A stretch of DNA of 64,000 nt, taken from Spirochaetales bacterium (GTDB lineage Bacteria > Spirochaetota > Leptospiria > Leptospirales > Leptonemataceae). Positions 55,081 to 63,039 of the stretch are shown piece after piece. The translations under genes and the position numbers were made by a program. The number at the start of each line of letters is the position of its first letter. Position 1 is the first letter of the stretch. The stretch is taken from the NCBI GenBank assembly GCA_024233935.1, contig JACKOY010000014.1:37602-101601 (forward strand), given 5' to 3'. Under the pieces are notes generated by a model, which was not told the origin of the DNA, ran no database searches, and saw only the letters and a program-made list of their open reading frames with translations.

Positions 55081-55737
55081 TCAAGGTGTGCTCAGTTCTC
55101 GAATCAGGTCCTTTTCCCGCTTCTGAAAGGCATCCGTAAAGGGTCGCATGTCCTTGATGCCCCGGGAAACGGCGTAGCCGGCTTCCATGGTCCGAACCAA
55201 TTCCATGGCGCCCACCATGGACGCTGCCACCTTTATGGGCGCGAGTACCAAACGTATAAGCGGCAGTTTTGACAATGTGAAGAAGAATTGAAGACATTCG
55301 CAAACCATGTCTATCTGGCGTTCCCGGTCCTCGGCACGCCCCACTTCCTGTAAGGAGCGATTCAGCTGGTCAATAGTGATGCGCGTCGTGTCCAGGTCTT
55401 TGCCCTTGAGGTCTTTTTTCAACAGTACACGCGCCGTTTCCAGGTCGAGGTCGTCGGTCAGTTTATTGAGCTTAATCAGTTGATGAATATTCTCGGTCAT
55501 CTCCTCGCCGGTTACGGATTTTAGCTTTGCGTACAGGCTGTCGAGGGCCGCGTCCCGGGCTTCCTTGTTCGGGGGGGAGTAGAGATGGTCGCGAAAGAAG
55601 TACGGGATCTGATCAAAGCCTTTCACGTCGGCGATGAAGTCAGCATAAGTCTGCTCCAGACGACTGATCATCGCATCGACGACGATCGCCTTCGCCTTCT
55701 TCTCATCCGGAGTCACCTGAAACAGAGGCCGGGTCAT
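55081..55737 (-). CDS. Conserved hypothetical helical protein
   Basis: 218 residues, mostly helical and charged: PDEKKAKAIVVDAMISRLEQ, GFDQIPYFFRDHLYSPPNKE, SLYAKLKSVTGEEMTENIHQ and a hydrophobic stretch near 150-185 (FFFTLSKLPLIRLVLAPIKV). No signal peptide. I recognise the general pattern from spirochaete hypothetical proteins (an FFRDHLY-type motif followed by a helical bundle) but no function. It lies just upstream of ppk in the same direction, so a link to polyphosphate metabolism is possible. Confidence 0.6.
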   Translation of the reverse strand: MTRPLFQVTPDEKKAKAIVVDAMISRLEQTYADFIADVKGFDQIPYFFRDHLYSPPNKEARDAALDSLYAKLKSVTGEEMTENIHQLIKLNKLTDDLDLETARVLLKKDLKGKDLDTTRITIDQLNRSLQEVGRAEDRERQIDMVCECLQFFFTLSKLPLIRLVLAPIKVAASMVGAMELVRTMEAGYAVSRGIKDMRPFTDAFQKREKDLIRELSTP

Positions 55738-55868
55738 TATGATTTATGACAAGGCAAAAACGCCTGCACGACTGTATCAATATACCAGGGACGGGCGTCG
55801 CCCGCACGATTGTAATTGCACCGGCATAGAGGGTCCTTCAAATCCCTGGTAACTTACTATGAATTGGA

Positions 55869-56783
55869 TCAGCGAGATACGGTGAGCGGGGAATAATTTT
55901 GCTCGCGCAGTTTTGCTTCGAGCGGCCAGAGTTCGCGCTGGCTGCCTGCGCTACCGACACGCACCAGGAAGCGCCCGGAGCGTTCTAATATGGTTGGTTC
56001 AAATCCCTGGCGTCGCAGGGAAGCGACGAGGCGTTCGGCCGGGGGTCGCGATGAGAAGGCCGCAATCTGCAGACTGTACGTTCGTTCGCTGCGCGGGCTT
56101 TCGGCCGGAGTCGTCGCCGCCGGTTCGACCGTCTGCTCTGTAGTTGCAGCCGCCGTCGCCAGTTGAGGTGTCGGCTCCGGGCTCGTCGCAGTGTTGCGCA
56201 GTCGTGTTTCCGGACTGGTAAGCAGCGCGCTACGCGGATCCCGGGCCGCAGGTGCTGTGCGGGGCGCAGCGCTCGCAACGCTGCTTGTTGTTCGGGTGCT
56301 CGTGGTGCTCGATGCGGAGCGGGTGCTGGAGCTGGAAGGTCGACTTGCGCTGCGGTTGCTCGTAGCGACGCTTCTGTTCGGGCTGCTGCTTCGGCTCGCC
56401 GTACTGCGTTCGGTGCTGGAGCCGCTGGATGGTCTCCGGGCCGGCTCGCTATCCCGGGCGGGGGGTGCGACGCTTACCGGAGTTCGTCTTTCGCTACTCG
56501 ATCGCTCATAAATGCTTTCGCCGCGTGGGTCTGTAGCCGTATCGCTGTCGGTCGGCTCCTCCTGGTTCGCGGGACTTCCGGTTTCTGAATTCAGGGCGTC
56601 CGGAGACTCCAGCGGCGTTAACAGAGAAGAACCGCTTCGGTCGGGCGAAAAGGCCGGTCGTGTGTTGTCTCCGAGGCGATAGCCGGTGGCAAAGGCAAAC
56701 ACCATAAATCCGATAAACAGTGTGCCCAGCAGGAACAACCGCTGACGGTCCAGGTTTACCACATAGAAGATTCTCGGTTTCAT
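55869..56783 (-). CDS. SPOR-domain membrane protein
   Basis: 304 residues from ATG 56783, which overlaps the coaE stop (ATGA). A single membrane segment (RLFLLGTLFIGFMVFAFATG) follows a short cytoplasmic tail. A low-complexity Ser/Thr/Pro/Arg-rich linker of about 180 residues comes next, then a C-terminal SPOR domain (YSLQIAAFSSRPPAERLVAS, GRFLVRVGSAGSQRELWPLE). SPOR domains bind denuded peptidoglycan strands, usually at division sites. The position behind coaE is probably chance. The 131 bases to the next gene hold a short GC hairpin near 55792 and no clear terminator. Confidence 0.85.
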   Translation of the reverse strand: MKPRIFYVVNLDRQRLFLLGTLFIGFMVFAFATGYRLGDNTRPAFSPDRSGSSLLTPLESPDALNSETGSPANQEEPTDSDTATDPRGESIYERSSSERRTPVSVAPPARDSEPARRPSSGSSTERSTASRSSSPNRSVATSNRSASRPSSSSTRSASSTTSTRTTSSVASAAPRTAPAARDPRSALLTSPETRLRNTATSPEPTPQLATAAATTEQTVEPAATTPAESPRSERTYSLQIAAFSSRPPAERLVASLRRQGFEPTILERSGRFLVRVGSAGSQRELWPLEAKLREQNYSPLTVSR

Positions 56784-57436
56784 GCTTCGGTTCTCCCGTC
56801 CGGGGCGGCCCTGCGGATGGCCGCACAGAGTTCCTCGATGGTCTGACACAGGACTTCCTGCGTTTGCGTGTTCTCAATTACCAGATCGGCGCGTTTCTCT
56901 TTTTCCGAAAGCGGCAGTTGCTGGCGCTCGCGCCGTTCAAACTCCGCCTCGTCCCAGCCACTGCGCGTGGTCGCGCGTTGTAGGCGTAGCTCTCGTGGTG
57001 CGCTTATAACCACAGTCAGGTCGAATTGCTCTTCGGCCCCGGTCTCAAAAAGTAGCGGAATATCGTAGGCGATGACGGAACCGGAGGGTGTCTTTGCAAC
57101 GGCAGCCTGAAAGCCGGCCCGCACCCGGGGATGCAGCAGTTGATTCAGCTTTTCCAGTTGCTCCGGCTTATGAAACACGCGTCGGGCCAGGGCCTCACGG
57201 GAAACCTCGCCCGCTTCGTCGAAAATTTCGGGGCCGAAAAGCTCCGCCAGGCTCGGACGCAGGGCGGCGTTGTGCAGTTGTTCGCGGGCCATTTGATCGG
57301 CGTCGAGGACCGTGGCCCCGGCGCGGCGAAAGCACCCGGCAGCAGTGGACTTACCCGAACCGATGGCGCCGGTCAGGCCGATCAGGAACCGACTTCTGCT
57401 CCAGACCAGGGCCGGCAGTTTGGGATAGCGCACCAT
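56780..57436 (-). CDS. coaE: Dephospho-CoA kinase
   Basis: 218 residues from ATG 57436; the frame extends to 57481 but the internal start fits family length. CoaE phosphorylates dephospho-CoA to CoA, the last step of CoA synthesis. The P-loop GLTGAIGSGKSTAAGCF is clear, followed by VLDADQMAREQL (Asp for ribose), LLHPRVRAGFQ and IPLLFETGAEEQFD. The lid is SGWDEAEFERRERQQLPLSEK. Overlaps the SPOR gene and is divergent from the decarboxylase gene; the 208 bases between hold an open but unlikely leader. Confidence 0.92.
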   Translation of the reverse strand: MVRYPKLPALVWSRSRFLIGLTGAIGSGKSTAAGCFRRAGATVLDADQMAREQLHNAALRPSLAELFGPEIFDEAGEVSREALARRVFHKPEQLEKLNQLLHPRVRAGFQAAVAKTPSGSVIAYDIPLLFETGAEEQFDLTVVISAPRELRLQRATTRSGWDEAEFERRERQQLPLSEKEKRADLVIENTQTQEVLCQTIEELCAAIRRAAPDGRTEA

Positions 57437-57644
57437 GCCTGCTTTCCCCTCCACAATGAACGCACCTGGCCAGAAGTACAAGAATATTTTCGATATTGGC
57501 CCGAACGATGGCGTGGCCGTCCCTGCCGCAAGGCCCCCGGATTCTCGGGCTCCCGCTTCTTCACGGTTCGCCTGCGCGAATGCTGCACAAAAGCCTCCGG
57601 ATCAAAATTCTTTACAGCCAGGGTGTGCCGGGGCGCAATCCGGC

Positions 57645-59177
57645 ATGTCTAAAAAGGCCCTTGCCCTTCCGCCCCGGGGTGTGTCCCGCGAAGCTTTGTT
57701 TCGGCGCCTGCGTTCGCTTTCGGGTGACGACACGCGCTGGAAAGACGGGCGCACGTTCAGCCTGGTCTTTTATGCCGGTGAAGACGTCTATTCCGTGGCC
57801 CGCGAGGCGTACGCTTTGTACTTCTCGGAAAATGCACTCAACCCGGGAGCTTTTCCTAGCCTGCGGATCATGGAAGCCGAAGTGCTTTCCATGACCGCAA
57901 GCCTCCTGGGCGGCGATGGGGGCGCCACCGGCAACCTCACTTCGGGGGGCACCGAAAGCATCCTGATGGCGGTTAAGGCCGCCCGGGACCGCTATCGAAG
58001 CCTGCGACCGGACATCAAGGCGCCCGAAATCGTGGCACCGGTCAGCGCCCACCCCGCCTTTGACAAGGCCGCGCACTACTTCGACCTGCGCCTGGTTTCG
58101 GTTCCGGTTTCCGACGACTTTCGCGCAGACCTCGAACAGACCCGCGCCGCCATCAACGAAAACACAATCATGCTAATTGGTTCGGCGCCTTCGTACCCCC
58201 AGGGTGTGCTCGACCCGATTGAAGATCTGGCCCTTCTTGCGCAGGAGAAAGGCCTGTGGATGCACGTCGATGCCTGCGTGGGGGGATTCATGCTGCCTTT
58301 TGTAGAACGGATCGGTCATGAGCTGCCGCCGTACGACTTTCGAGTTCCCGGCGTGCATTCCATTTCCGTGGACCTGCACAAGTACGGTTACACCGCCAAA
58401 GGTGCTTCGGCGATCCTGTATCGTTCCCGCGAGTTGCGTCGCAGTCAGTACTTCGTGCAGACCGAGTGGCCGGGCGGCATGTACGGTTCGCCGACCATGA
58501 CCGGTACGCGCCCCGGAGGCGCAATTGCCGCGGCCTGGGCTGTGCTGCATTATCTCGGGATGCGCGGCTACGAACGTCTGGCCGCGGACGTGATGGACGT
58601 CGTCGCGCGCTATCGTTCTGTGATCGAAGGCATCGATGACATCTACATACCCGGCTCACCGGTCATGAGCGTATTTTCGATCGCCTCGGAGACTCTCAAT
58701 ATCTATGCCGTTGGCGATGAACTGGCCGTGCGCGGTTGGCATCTGGATCGGCAGCAGTTCCCCGCCAGTCTTCACATCACACTGAACCACGCCCACACGA
58801 AGAGTATGGATGCGTTTCTGAAAGACCTGCACGAAGCCGTTGCCCGGGTGCGCTCCGGAGCCGGCGCTTTCAGTGGCGGGCTGGGGCGTTTTGCGGGCTG
58901 GCTTCTGGGTCGCCTGCCTGGTTTTGTGTCGCGCCCCATCCGGTCGCTCTTGCCGCGTATCGGCGGCGAAGGCGTACCCAAACGTACGGCGGCCATGTAC
59001 GGTATGATGGGCAGCCTGCCGGACCGTGGTGAAATCAAGGACCTGGTACTGGATCTGGTTTCAGGCTTCACCGACCTGCCCGAGCAGTCTCTGTCAAAAG
59101 AGGCCCAGCAGTTCCGCGAAGGAAATGCCCAGAAAGTTCCCGACCGCAAATCCGACCAGCCCGCTGGTGAGCCCTGA
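57645..59177 (+). CDS. Sphingosine-1-phosphate lyase-like PLP decarboxylase
   Basis: 510 residues from ATG 57645; the open frame runs back to 57435 but that leader has no family match. Group II PLP-dependent decarboxylase fold: TGNLTSGGTESILMAVKAAR, the cofactor-stacking APVSAHPAFDKAAHYF, WMHVDACVGGFMLPFVERIG and the PLP lysine in VDLHKYGYTAKGASAILYRS. The tail YGMMGSLPDRGEIKDLVLDL is typical of the sphingosine-phosphate-lyase-like branch. The bacterial role may be cleavage of phosphorylated long-chain bases or decarboxylation of an amino acid. The last 84 bases overlap the 3' end of the convergent DUF819 gene. Confidence 0.85.
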   Translation: MSKKALALPPRGVSREALFRRLRSLSGDDTRWKDGRTFSLVFYAGEDVYSVAREAYALYFSENALNPGAFPSLRIMEAEVLSMTASLLGGDGGATGNLTSGGTESILMAVKAARDRYRSLRPDIKAPEIVAPVSAHPAFDKAAHYFDLRLVSVPVSDDFRADLEQTRAAINENTIMLIGSAPSYPQGVLDPIEDLALLAQEKGLWMHVDACVGGFMLPFVERIGHELPPYDFRVPGVHSISVDLHKYGYTAKGASAILYRSRELRRSQYFVQTEWPGGMYGSPTMTGTRPGGAIAAAWAVLHYLGMRGYERLAADVMDVVARYRSVIEGIDDIYIPGSPVMSVFSIASETLNIYAVGDELAVRGWHLDRQQFPASLHITLNHAHTKSMDAFLKDLHEAVARVRSGAGAFSGGLGRFAGWLLGRLPGFVSRPIRSLLPRIGGEGVPKRTAAMYGMMGSLPDRGEIKDLVLDLVSGFTDLPEQSLSKEAQQFREGNAQKVPDRKSDQPAGEP

Positions 59178-60239
59178 GATCAACACGGCGCGATTTCCGA
59201 TGGCCTCGACGACCGGCGCCACAAACGGCGGACCGAAGACCGCGGCGGTAGAGGTAATCAAAACCGTGTCTCTATCAAGGCGAAACACATACGCCAGAAA
59301 GAAGTGCAACAGGATCGCTCCGAACATGACAGCGGCGATGTAGGCAAAGACTGCCAGCGACTCCATGCGAAGCAGGCTTTCGGCGCGAATCAAAAGGCCC
59401 AGGGCCACGCAGAAGGCCAGCACCAGGTACTCCCCGCTTTCGTAGGTTCCACGCAGTCGGCGTACGCCCGAAAGAAACGAAGCCCCGATTCCGAGCGCGG
59501 TCAGGCCCAGAAACAAAACAGGAATGCTGAGTCCGGCCGGGTCGGTTGTGCCGGCCGCGAGCATCGCAAGCCCCACGCTCACGAGCGCGCAAAAGAGCGC
59601 CAGACCGGTGGCCGGGAGGATGGACTTCCAGTCGGCCCAGGTCAGTGGCGATTCGGTTTCAGCCGGGATTTGGGAGTCGATTTCTTCCACGGGAAAGGGG
59701 CGCAAAAACAATCCCACGAGCCGTTTCGCGACCGAAATCAAAAACAAGAAGTACAAACCGCCCAGAACAAAGTCCGACGCGTTCACCAGCACAAAGACCT
59801 CTTCCGGCGCCCCCAGGGCTTCGCCTATGATGGCCATGTTCGGCGTGCCGCCGGTGTAGACTCCAATCAACATGCCCGAGATGATATGGGGGCTCGGTAG
59901 TTGCGAGCCGAGCAGGAAATAGGCGACGCTGGCTGAGACCAGCACGCTGAAGATTGCCAGACAAAACGACTTCACCGTATCGAGCGCGTGACGAATCCAG
60001 CCCACGAAGTCGGTTCCGAATACAAGTAACGGGATCGCCAGCATGAGAACAACACCCCGCAAATCATCGACGATGGCGTTGGCGGCTTCGGGCAAGTCGA
60101 CCAGATTTGTGAGCAAGATGCCCGCGAGGTAACACAGCACCACCGGCCCCAACCATCCCGCGGGTTTTGCGTTGCGACAAAGCCAGATAGCCAGGGCGGG
60201 CAGGCCGAGCACAAAAAGAATCAACGCCACGCCGATCAA
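59094..60239 (-). CDS. DUF819 family membrane protein
   Basis: 381 residues from TTG 60239, overlapping the preceding stop (TTGA). About ten helices are visible. Family marks include YLAGILLTNLVDLP, VLMLAIPLLVFGTDFVGWI, LIGVYTGGTPNMAIIGEALG and TSTAAVFGPPFVAPVVEAIG near the C-terminus. DUF819 proteins resemble sodium-dependent transporters; substrate unknown. It ends the minus-strand run that begins beyond the window's right edge, and its 3' end overlaps the convergent decarboxylase gene. Confidence 0.85.
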   Translation of the reverse strand: MIGVALILFVLGLPALAIWLCRNAKPAGWLGPVVLCYLAGILLTNLVDLPEAANAIVDDLRGVVLMLAIPLLVFGTDFVGWIRHALDTVKSFCLAIFSVLVSASVAYFLLGSQLPSPHIISGMLIGVYTGGTPNMAIIGEALGAPEEVFVLVNASDFVLGGLYFLFLISVAKRLVGLFLRPFPVEEIDSQIPAETESPLTWADWKSILPATGLALFCALVSVGLAMLAAGTTDPAGLSIPVLFLGLTALGIGASFLSGVRRLRGTYESGEYLVLAFCVALGLLIRAESLLRMESLAVFAYIAAVMFGAILLHFFLAYVFRLDRDTVLITSTAAVFGPPFVAPVVEAIGNRAVLISGLTSGLVGFAVGNFLGISFAELLGLF

Positions 60240-61270
60240 CTATCAAAGGCTCCGAGAAGAATTGGATCCGGGGTGATCCAGGTGCTGGCTTCGCCATTCC
60301 CGTTCAGTTCCACAAAGCGTTGCTCCACTCCCAGAAGCTGGTGCTCCCGAAAATGAAAGTAGACCAGGCACACGCTGCGTCCCGCTATCGTGCAGACGTA
60401 CGGGCCGGTGGGCAGACGGCCAAACACGTTGGATGCCGCATTCGAAACGTAAATCAGACTTGCGGATTCAAAAGCAGTTTCGCCGAGCACCACCGGATCG
60501 CCGATCGGAGCCAGGCCGTGGCCGCTCTCGCCCAAAATTTCCAGAAAGCGGTTGCCGCGAAAGCGAGCCGGTCCGTGGTCAGCGGGCTCGTCTTCGGGAT
60601 GTTGGGCATCTCCGGGGCCGTCGCCTTCTAAAAGCAGGATGCGCAGATTCGCGCCGGCCTGGCGTTCGAATTCCCGTTGTAGAAGTTCCAGCGGGTCCGA
60701 CGCGAAGTCCGGCTCGGGTCCGTTTGTGATAGCCGTGATCAAAACGCTGTATTCCCCACGCCGTTCGATGATGTAACGCGCCGCTTTTGGCCGCGCGTTC
60801 TGGGCCGCCCGATAATTCAAACTCACGAAGGGGTGTCGCTCGAAGTCGCGATCGTCGGTGAAGGCCGTAAGTGCGCGGGCCTCGTCGGCACTGGCGGCGA
60901 TGGCGTCGAAGCGCAGGTGGTGAAAGAGATTAAAACGCGGATAAATGAGGCGGGCATGAATTGCCTCGGGAGCGGAAACGCCGGTCAGGCTGCTGCCCGA
61001 AACAAAAAACAGTCCCCCGCCTTCGGACTGCAGGCGCCGACGCTCTTGTTTGACAAAGGTGGAAAGCGCGGCCAGACCGGAGCGCCCCTGATCGTCGATC
61101 GAAAAGTCCCCCTCCCACGCTCCGATGCCCAGCACGGCAAAGGTTCGGGTCCGAAGAGTCGCGCCGCTGCCCGTTCCGTGGGGCAACTCCCGGGCCTGGG
61201 CGCCCATGCCGAAGCTCAGCACGGCGCCGGGCACCACAAGCGCCAGGATGCCACGGGTCAATAGCCCCAT
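60236..61270 (-). CDS. 5'-nucleotidase-like secreted protein lacking metal ligands
   Basis: 344 residues from ATG 61270; GTG 61303 in the same frame adds 11 residues. Signal peptide (LLTRGILALVVPGAVLSFGMG). The body follows the N-terminal metallophosphatase part of UshA-type 5'-nucleotidases: ALSTFVKQERRRLQSEGGGL then FFVSGSSLTGVSAPEAIHAR, then FDAIAASADEARAL and HPFVSLNYRA. Each metal-ligand position appears changed. The opening D-x-H reads GIGAWEGD, GDxxxG reads GSSLTG, and the GNHE box reads ASADEA. Later parts are poorly conserved. A binding role is more likely than catalysis. The family link is by order and spacing of these segments. Confidence 0.6.
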   Translation of the reverse strand: MGLLTRGILALVVPGAVLSFGMGAQARELPHGTGSGATLRTRTFAVLGIGAWEGDFSIDDQGRSGLAALSTFVKQERRRLQSEGGGLFFVSGSSLTGVSAPEAIHARLIYPRFNLFHHLRFDAIAASADEARALTAFTDDRDFERHPFVSLNYRAAQNARPKAARYIIERRGEYSVLITAITNGPEPDFASDPLELLQREFERQAGANLRILLLEGDGPGDAQHPEDEPADHGPARFRGNRFLEILGESGHGLAPIGDPVVLGETAFESASLIYVSNAASNVFGRLPTGPYVCTIAGRSVCLVYFHFREHQLLGVEQRFVELNGNGEASTWITPDPILLGAFDS

Positions 61271-61335
61271 GCGCTTCTTCTTATTCAAACCAGCCCGGGT
61301 CACACTCTATTATCGGTCGCGGGAGCCGGCCACGT

Positions 61336-63039
61336 CTATTCGTTTGCGACACACGGCAAGGGCGGGCCCCCGTCCATCAAGAGCGCCGCGCGCAGATCCC
61401 TGATGGTGGGGTCCAGCGCAGCGCCGCTTTGTACGCAGGCGCCGGAAGTCTCGCCGCTTTGCGGGCCCAAAAAGAAGAGCAGACGGTCCCCGATCGTTTG
61501 CGGTGCGAAGCGATAGAAATCGGGGGCGATGGCGCTCAGCGGTTCCGGCCCCGTCGCGCCATCGGGACCGACACTATAGAAGGAGTCAAACGATCGTGGT
61601 TCTCGAAACCAGATCCAGCCTTCCGCCAGAGAGACCGAGCGTACCGCCGCTGCCTGCACAACGCGGGGCAGGCCGCAATCAGAAACCCCGCGATTTGCAT
61701 TCGACCACCCACCTCCCGGGCTGAGCCAGGCTTCTGCGGACTCGGAGGCCAGTAGCGGTAGGTCGTGCGGACCGGCCGAAGCCGTGGCGGCATCTTCGAA
61801 GTGCACCAGACCACCCGGAACCTCCGGCAACAAACCGAAGTGCAGCGCTCGAAAGCAGATGCCGTCCCCCAAAAAGAGACTCAGCCGTGCGTTCGCCTGG
61901 CTTTCGCCGGCCAATCGGACAGAGTGGGCATCGTTTGGTTGTATTGTGTAGGGTCGGTCCGGGTTGAGCGGTGATCGGGGCATCGGTCTTGCGCGTGCCC
62001 GGGCCTTTTCAAAGGCGTTCACGAAGATGCGCGCCACCCGCGGGTCCTGAAACTCAAAGAAGGTCTCGCGATTGCGATCCCGGGCGCTCAAGGACCAGTT
62101 GTAAGAACCCGTAAGCACGCGCCGTCCGTCTACAATCAGGGTCTTGTGGTGCAGGTGTCCGCCGTGCAGCTGGCCGTGCCGTTCGAATACCGAACGGTTG
62201 CCCTCGAGGTACACCCGCGCGCCCAGGTTCAGGCCCAGTTCGCCGTTCAGTTGCTCCGCTTCCGAACCGCTGGTAAAGCGGCCATTGTTTCCGGCGTCGT
62301 CGTAGATCGCTTCGATCCGTACGCCGCGGCGCGCCTGGATCAGAAGCGCGGCCGTAATTAAAGGATCGGTGTGGCTGAACATCATGAACTGAATGCTGCT
62401 TCGCGCGTCGAGTATGGCGCGCAGAATCGTTCTTTGAATCTGTCGTCCGTCCCGGGGGCCGCAGAGCATGCGGCCCGCGAAGGGCAGGCGCACCGGCTCC
62501 AGAAGCCCTTCTTCCGAGGCGAGGGAACGCGAGAGCTGCTGCGCTGTTTCGGCGTCTACCGGGAGCACGAAGAAGACGTTATCGTTATGATAAAACCCGC
62601 TGCGCGTGAAGTTCCCGGTGCCCGCGATAAAAACTCTTTGGTCAATTAGAATGGCCTTCATGTGCTGCAATCCCGTACGATCGCGCAACTGTAACACCAG
62701 ACCGGTTCGGTCGATTCCGGAGTAGTCCTGATCCTGAGAACCCACCAGACTGACGTCTACACCGCGCGCGCTGGCCCGCGTCAGCGCCGCAATCAGGTCG
62801 GGATCGTCCAATCCGTAGACGTAGGCTTCGATGCGGTAGCGGGCCCGTTCGATTTGATAGAGAACCTGCTCATGGGCCAGAGAAGGAGCGCCGGGCGCCA
62901 GTTCGTCCGGCTCCACAAAAAAGAAATGCCGTTCGGGCAATGCGCGCAGGAGCGAGAAAGCGGTGTCGGACCCCGCGTCGCTGTGGCAGAAAACCGCAGC
63001 AACCAGAAGCCCGACTGGGAGGTAGCGGCCGGCCTTCAC
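61336..63039 (-). CDS. Secreted phospholipase D-like protein with two HKD motifs
   Basis: 567 residues from GTG 63039, overlapping the preceding stop (GTGA). A signal-like N-terminus is followed by two phospholipase D units. Their catalytic motifs are QHMKAILIDQRVFIAGTGNF and HLHHKTLIVDGRRVLTGSYN, both with intact H-x-K-x4-D. The N-terminal part carries IEAYVYGLDDPDLIAAL, as in the Nuc/cardiolipin-synthase-like branch. The last 200 residues form an added beta-rich domain with Cys residues. It may cleave phospholipids or nucleic acid outside the cytoplasm. It shares an operon with a predicted outer-membrane protein and a 5'-nucleotidase-like protein. Confidence 0.85.
   Translation of the reverse strand: MKAGRYLPVGLLVAAVFCHSDAGSDTAFSLLRALPERHFFFVEPDELAPGAPSLAHEQVLYQIERARYRIEAYVYGLDDPDLIAALTRASARGVDVSLVGSQDQDYSGIDRTGLVLQLRDRTGLQHMKAILIDQRVFIAGTGNFTRSGFYHNDNVFFVLPVDAETAQQLSRSLASEEGLLEPVRLPFAGRMLCGPRDGRQIQRTILRAILDARSSIQFMMFSHTDPLITAALLIQARRGVRIEAIYDDAGNNGRFTSGSEAEQLNGELGLNLGARVYLEGNRSVFERHGQLHGGHLHHKTLIVDGRRVLTGSYNWSLSARDRNRETFFEFQDPRVARIFVNAFEKARARARPMPRSPLNPDRPYTIQPNDAHSVRLAGESQANARLSLFLGDGICFRALHFGLLPEVPGGLVHFEDAATASAGPHDLPLLASESAEAWLSPGGGWSNANRGVSDCGLPRVVQAAAVRSVSLAEGWIWFREPRSFDSFYSVGPDGATGPEPLSAIAPDFYRFAPQTIGDRLLFFLGPQSGETSGACVQSGAALDPTIRDLRAALLMDGGPPLPCVANE

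Noticed and set aside
55838..56003. tRNA-like T-arm motif (TTCAAATCCCTGG) at about 55842 and 55990
   Set aside because: The motif occurs twice, once inside the SPOR gene, and no acceptor or anticodon stem can be drawn around either copy.
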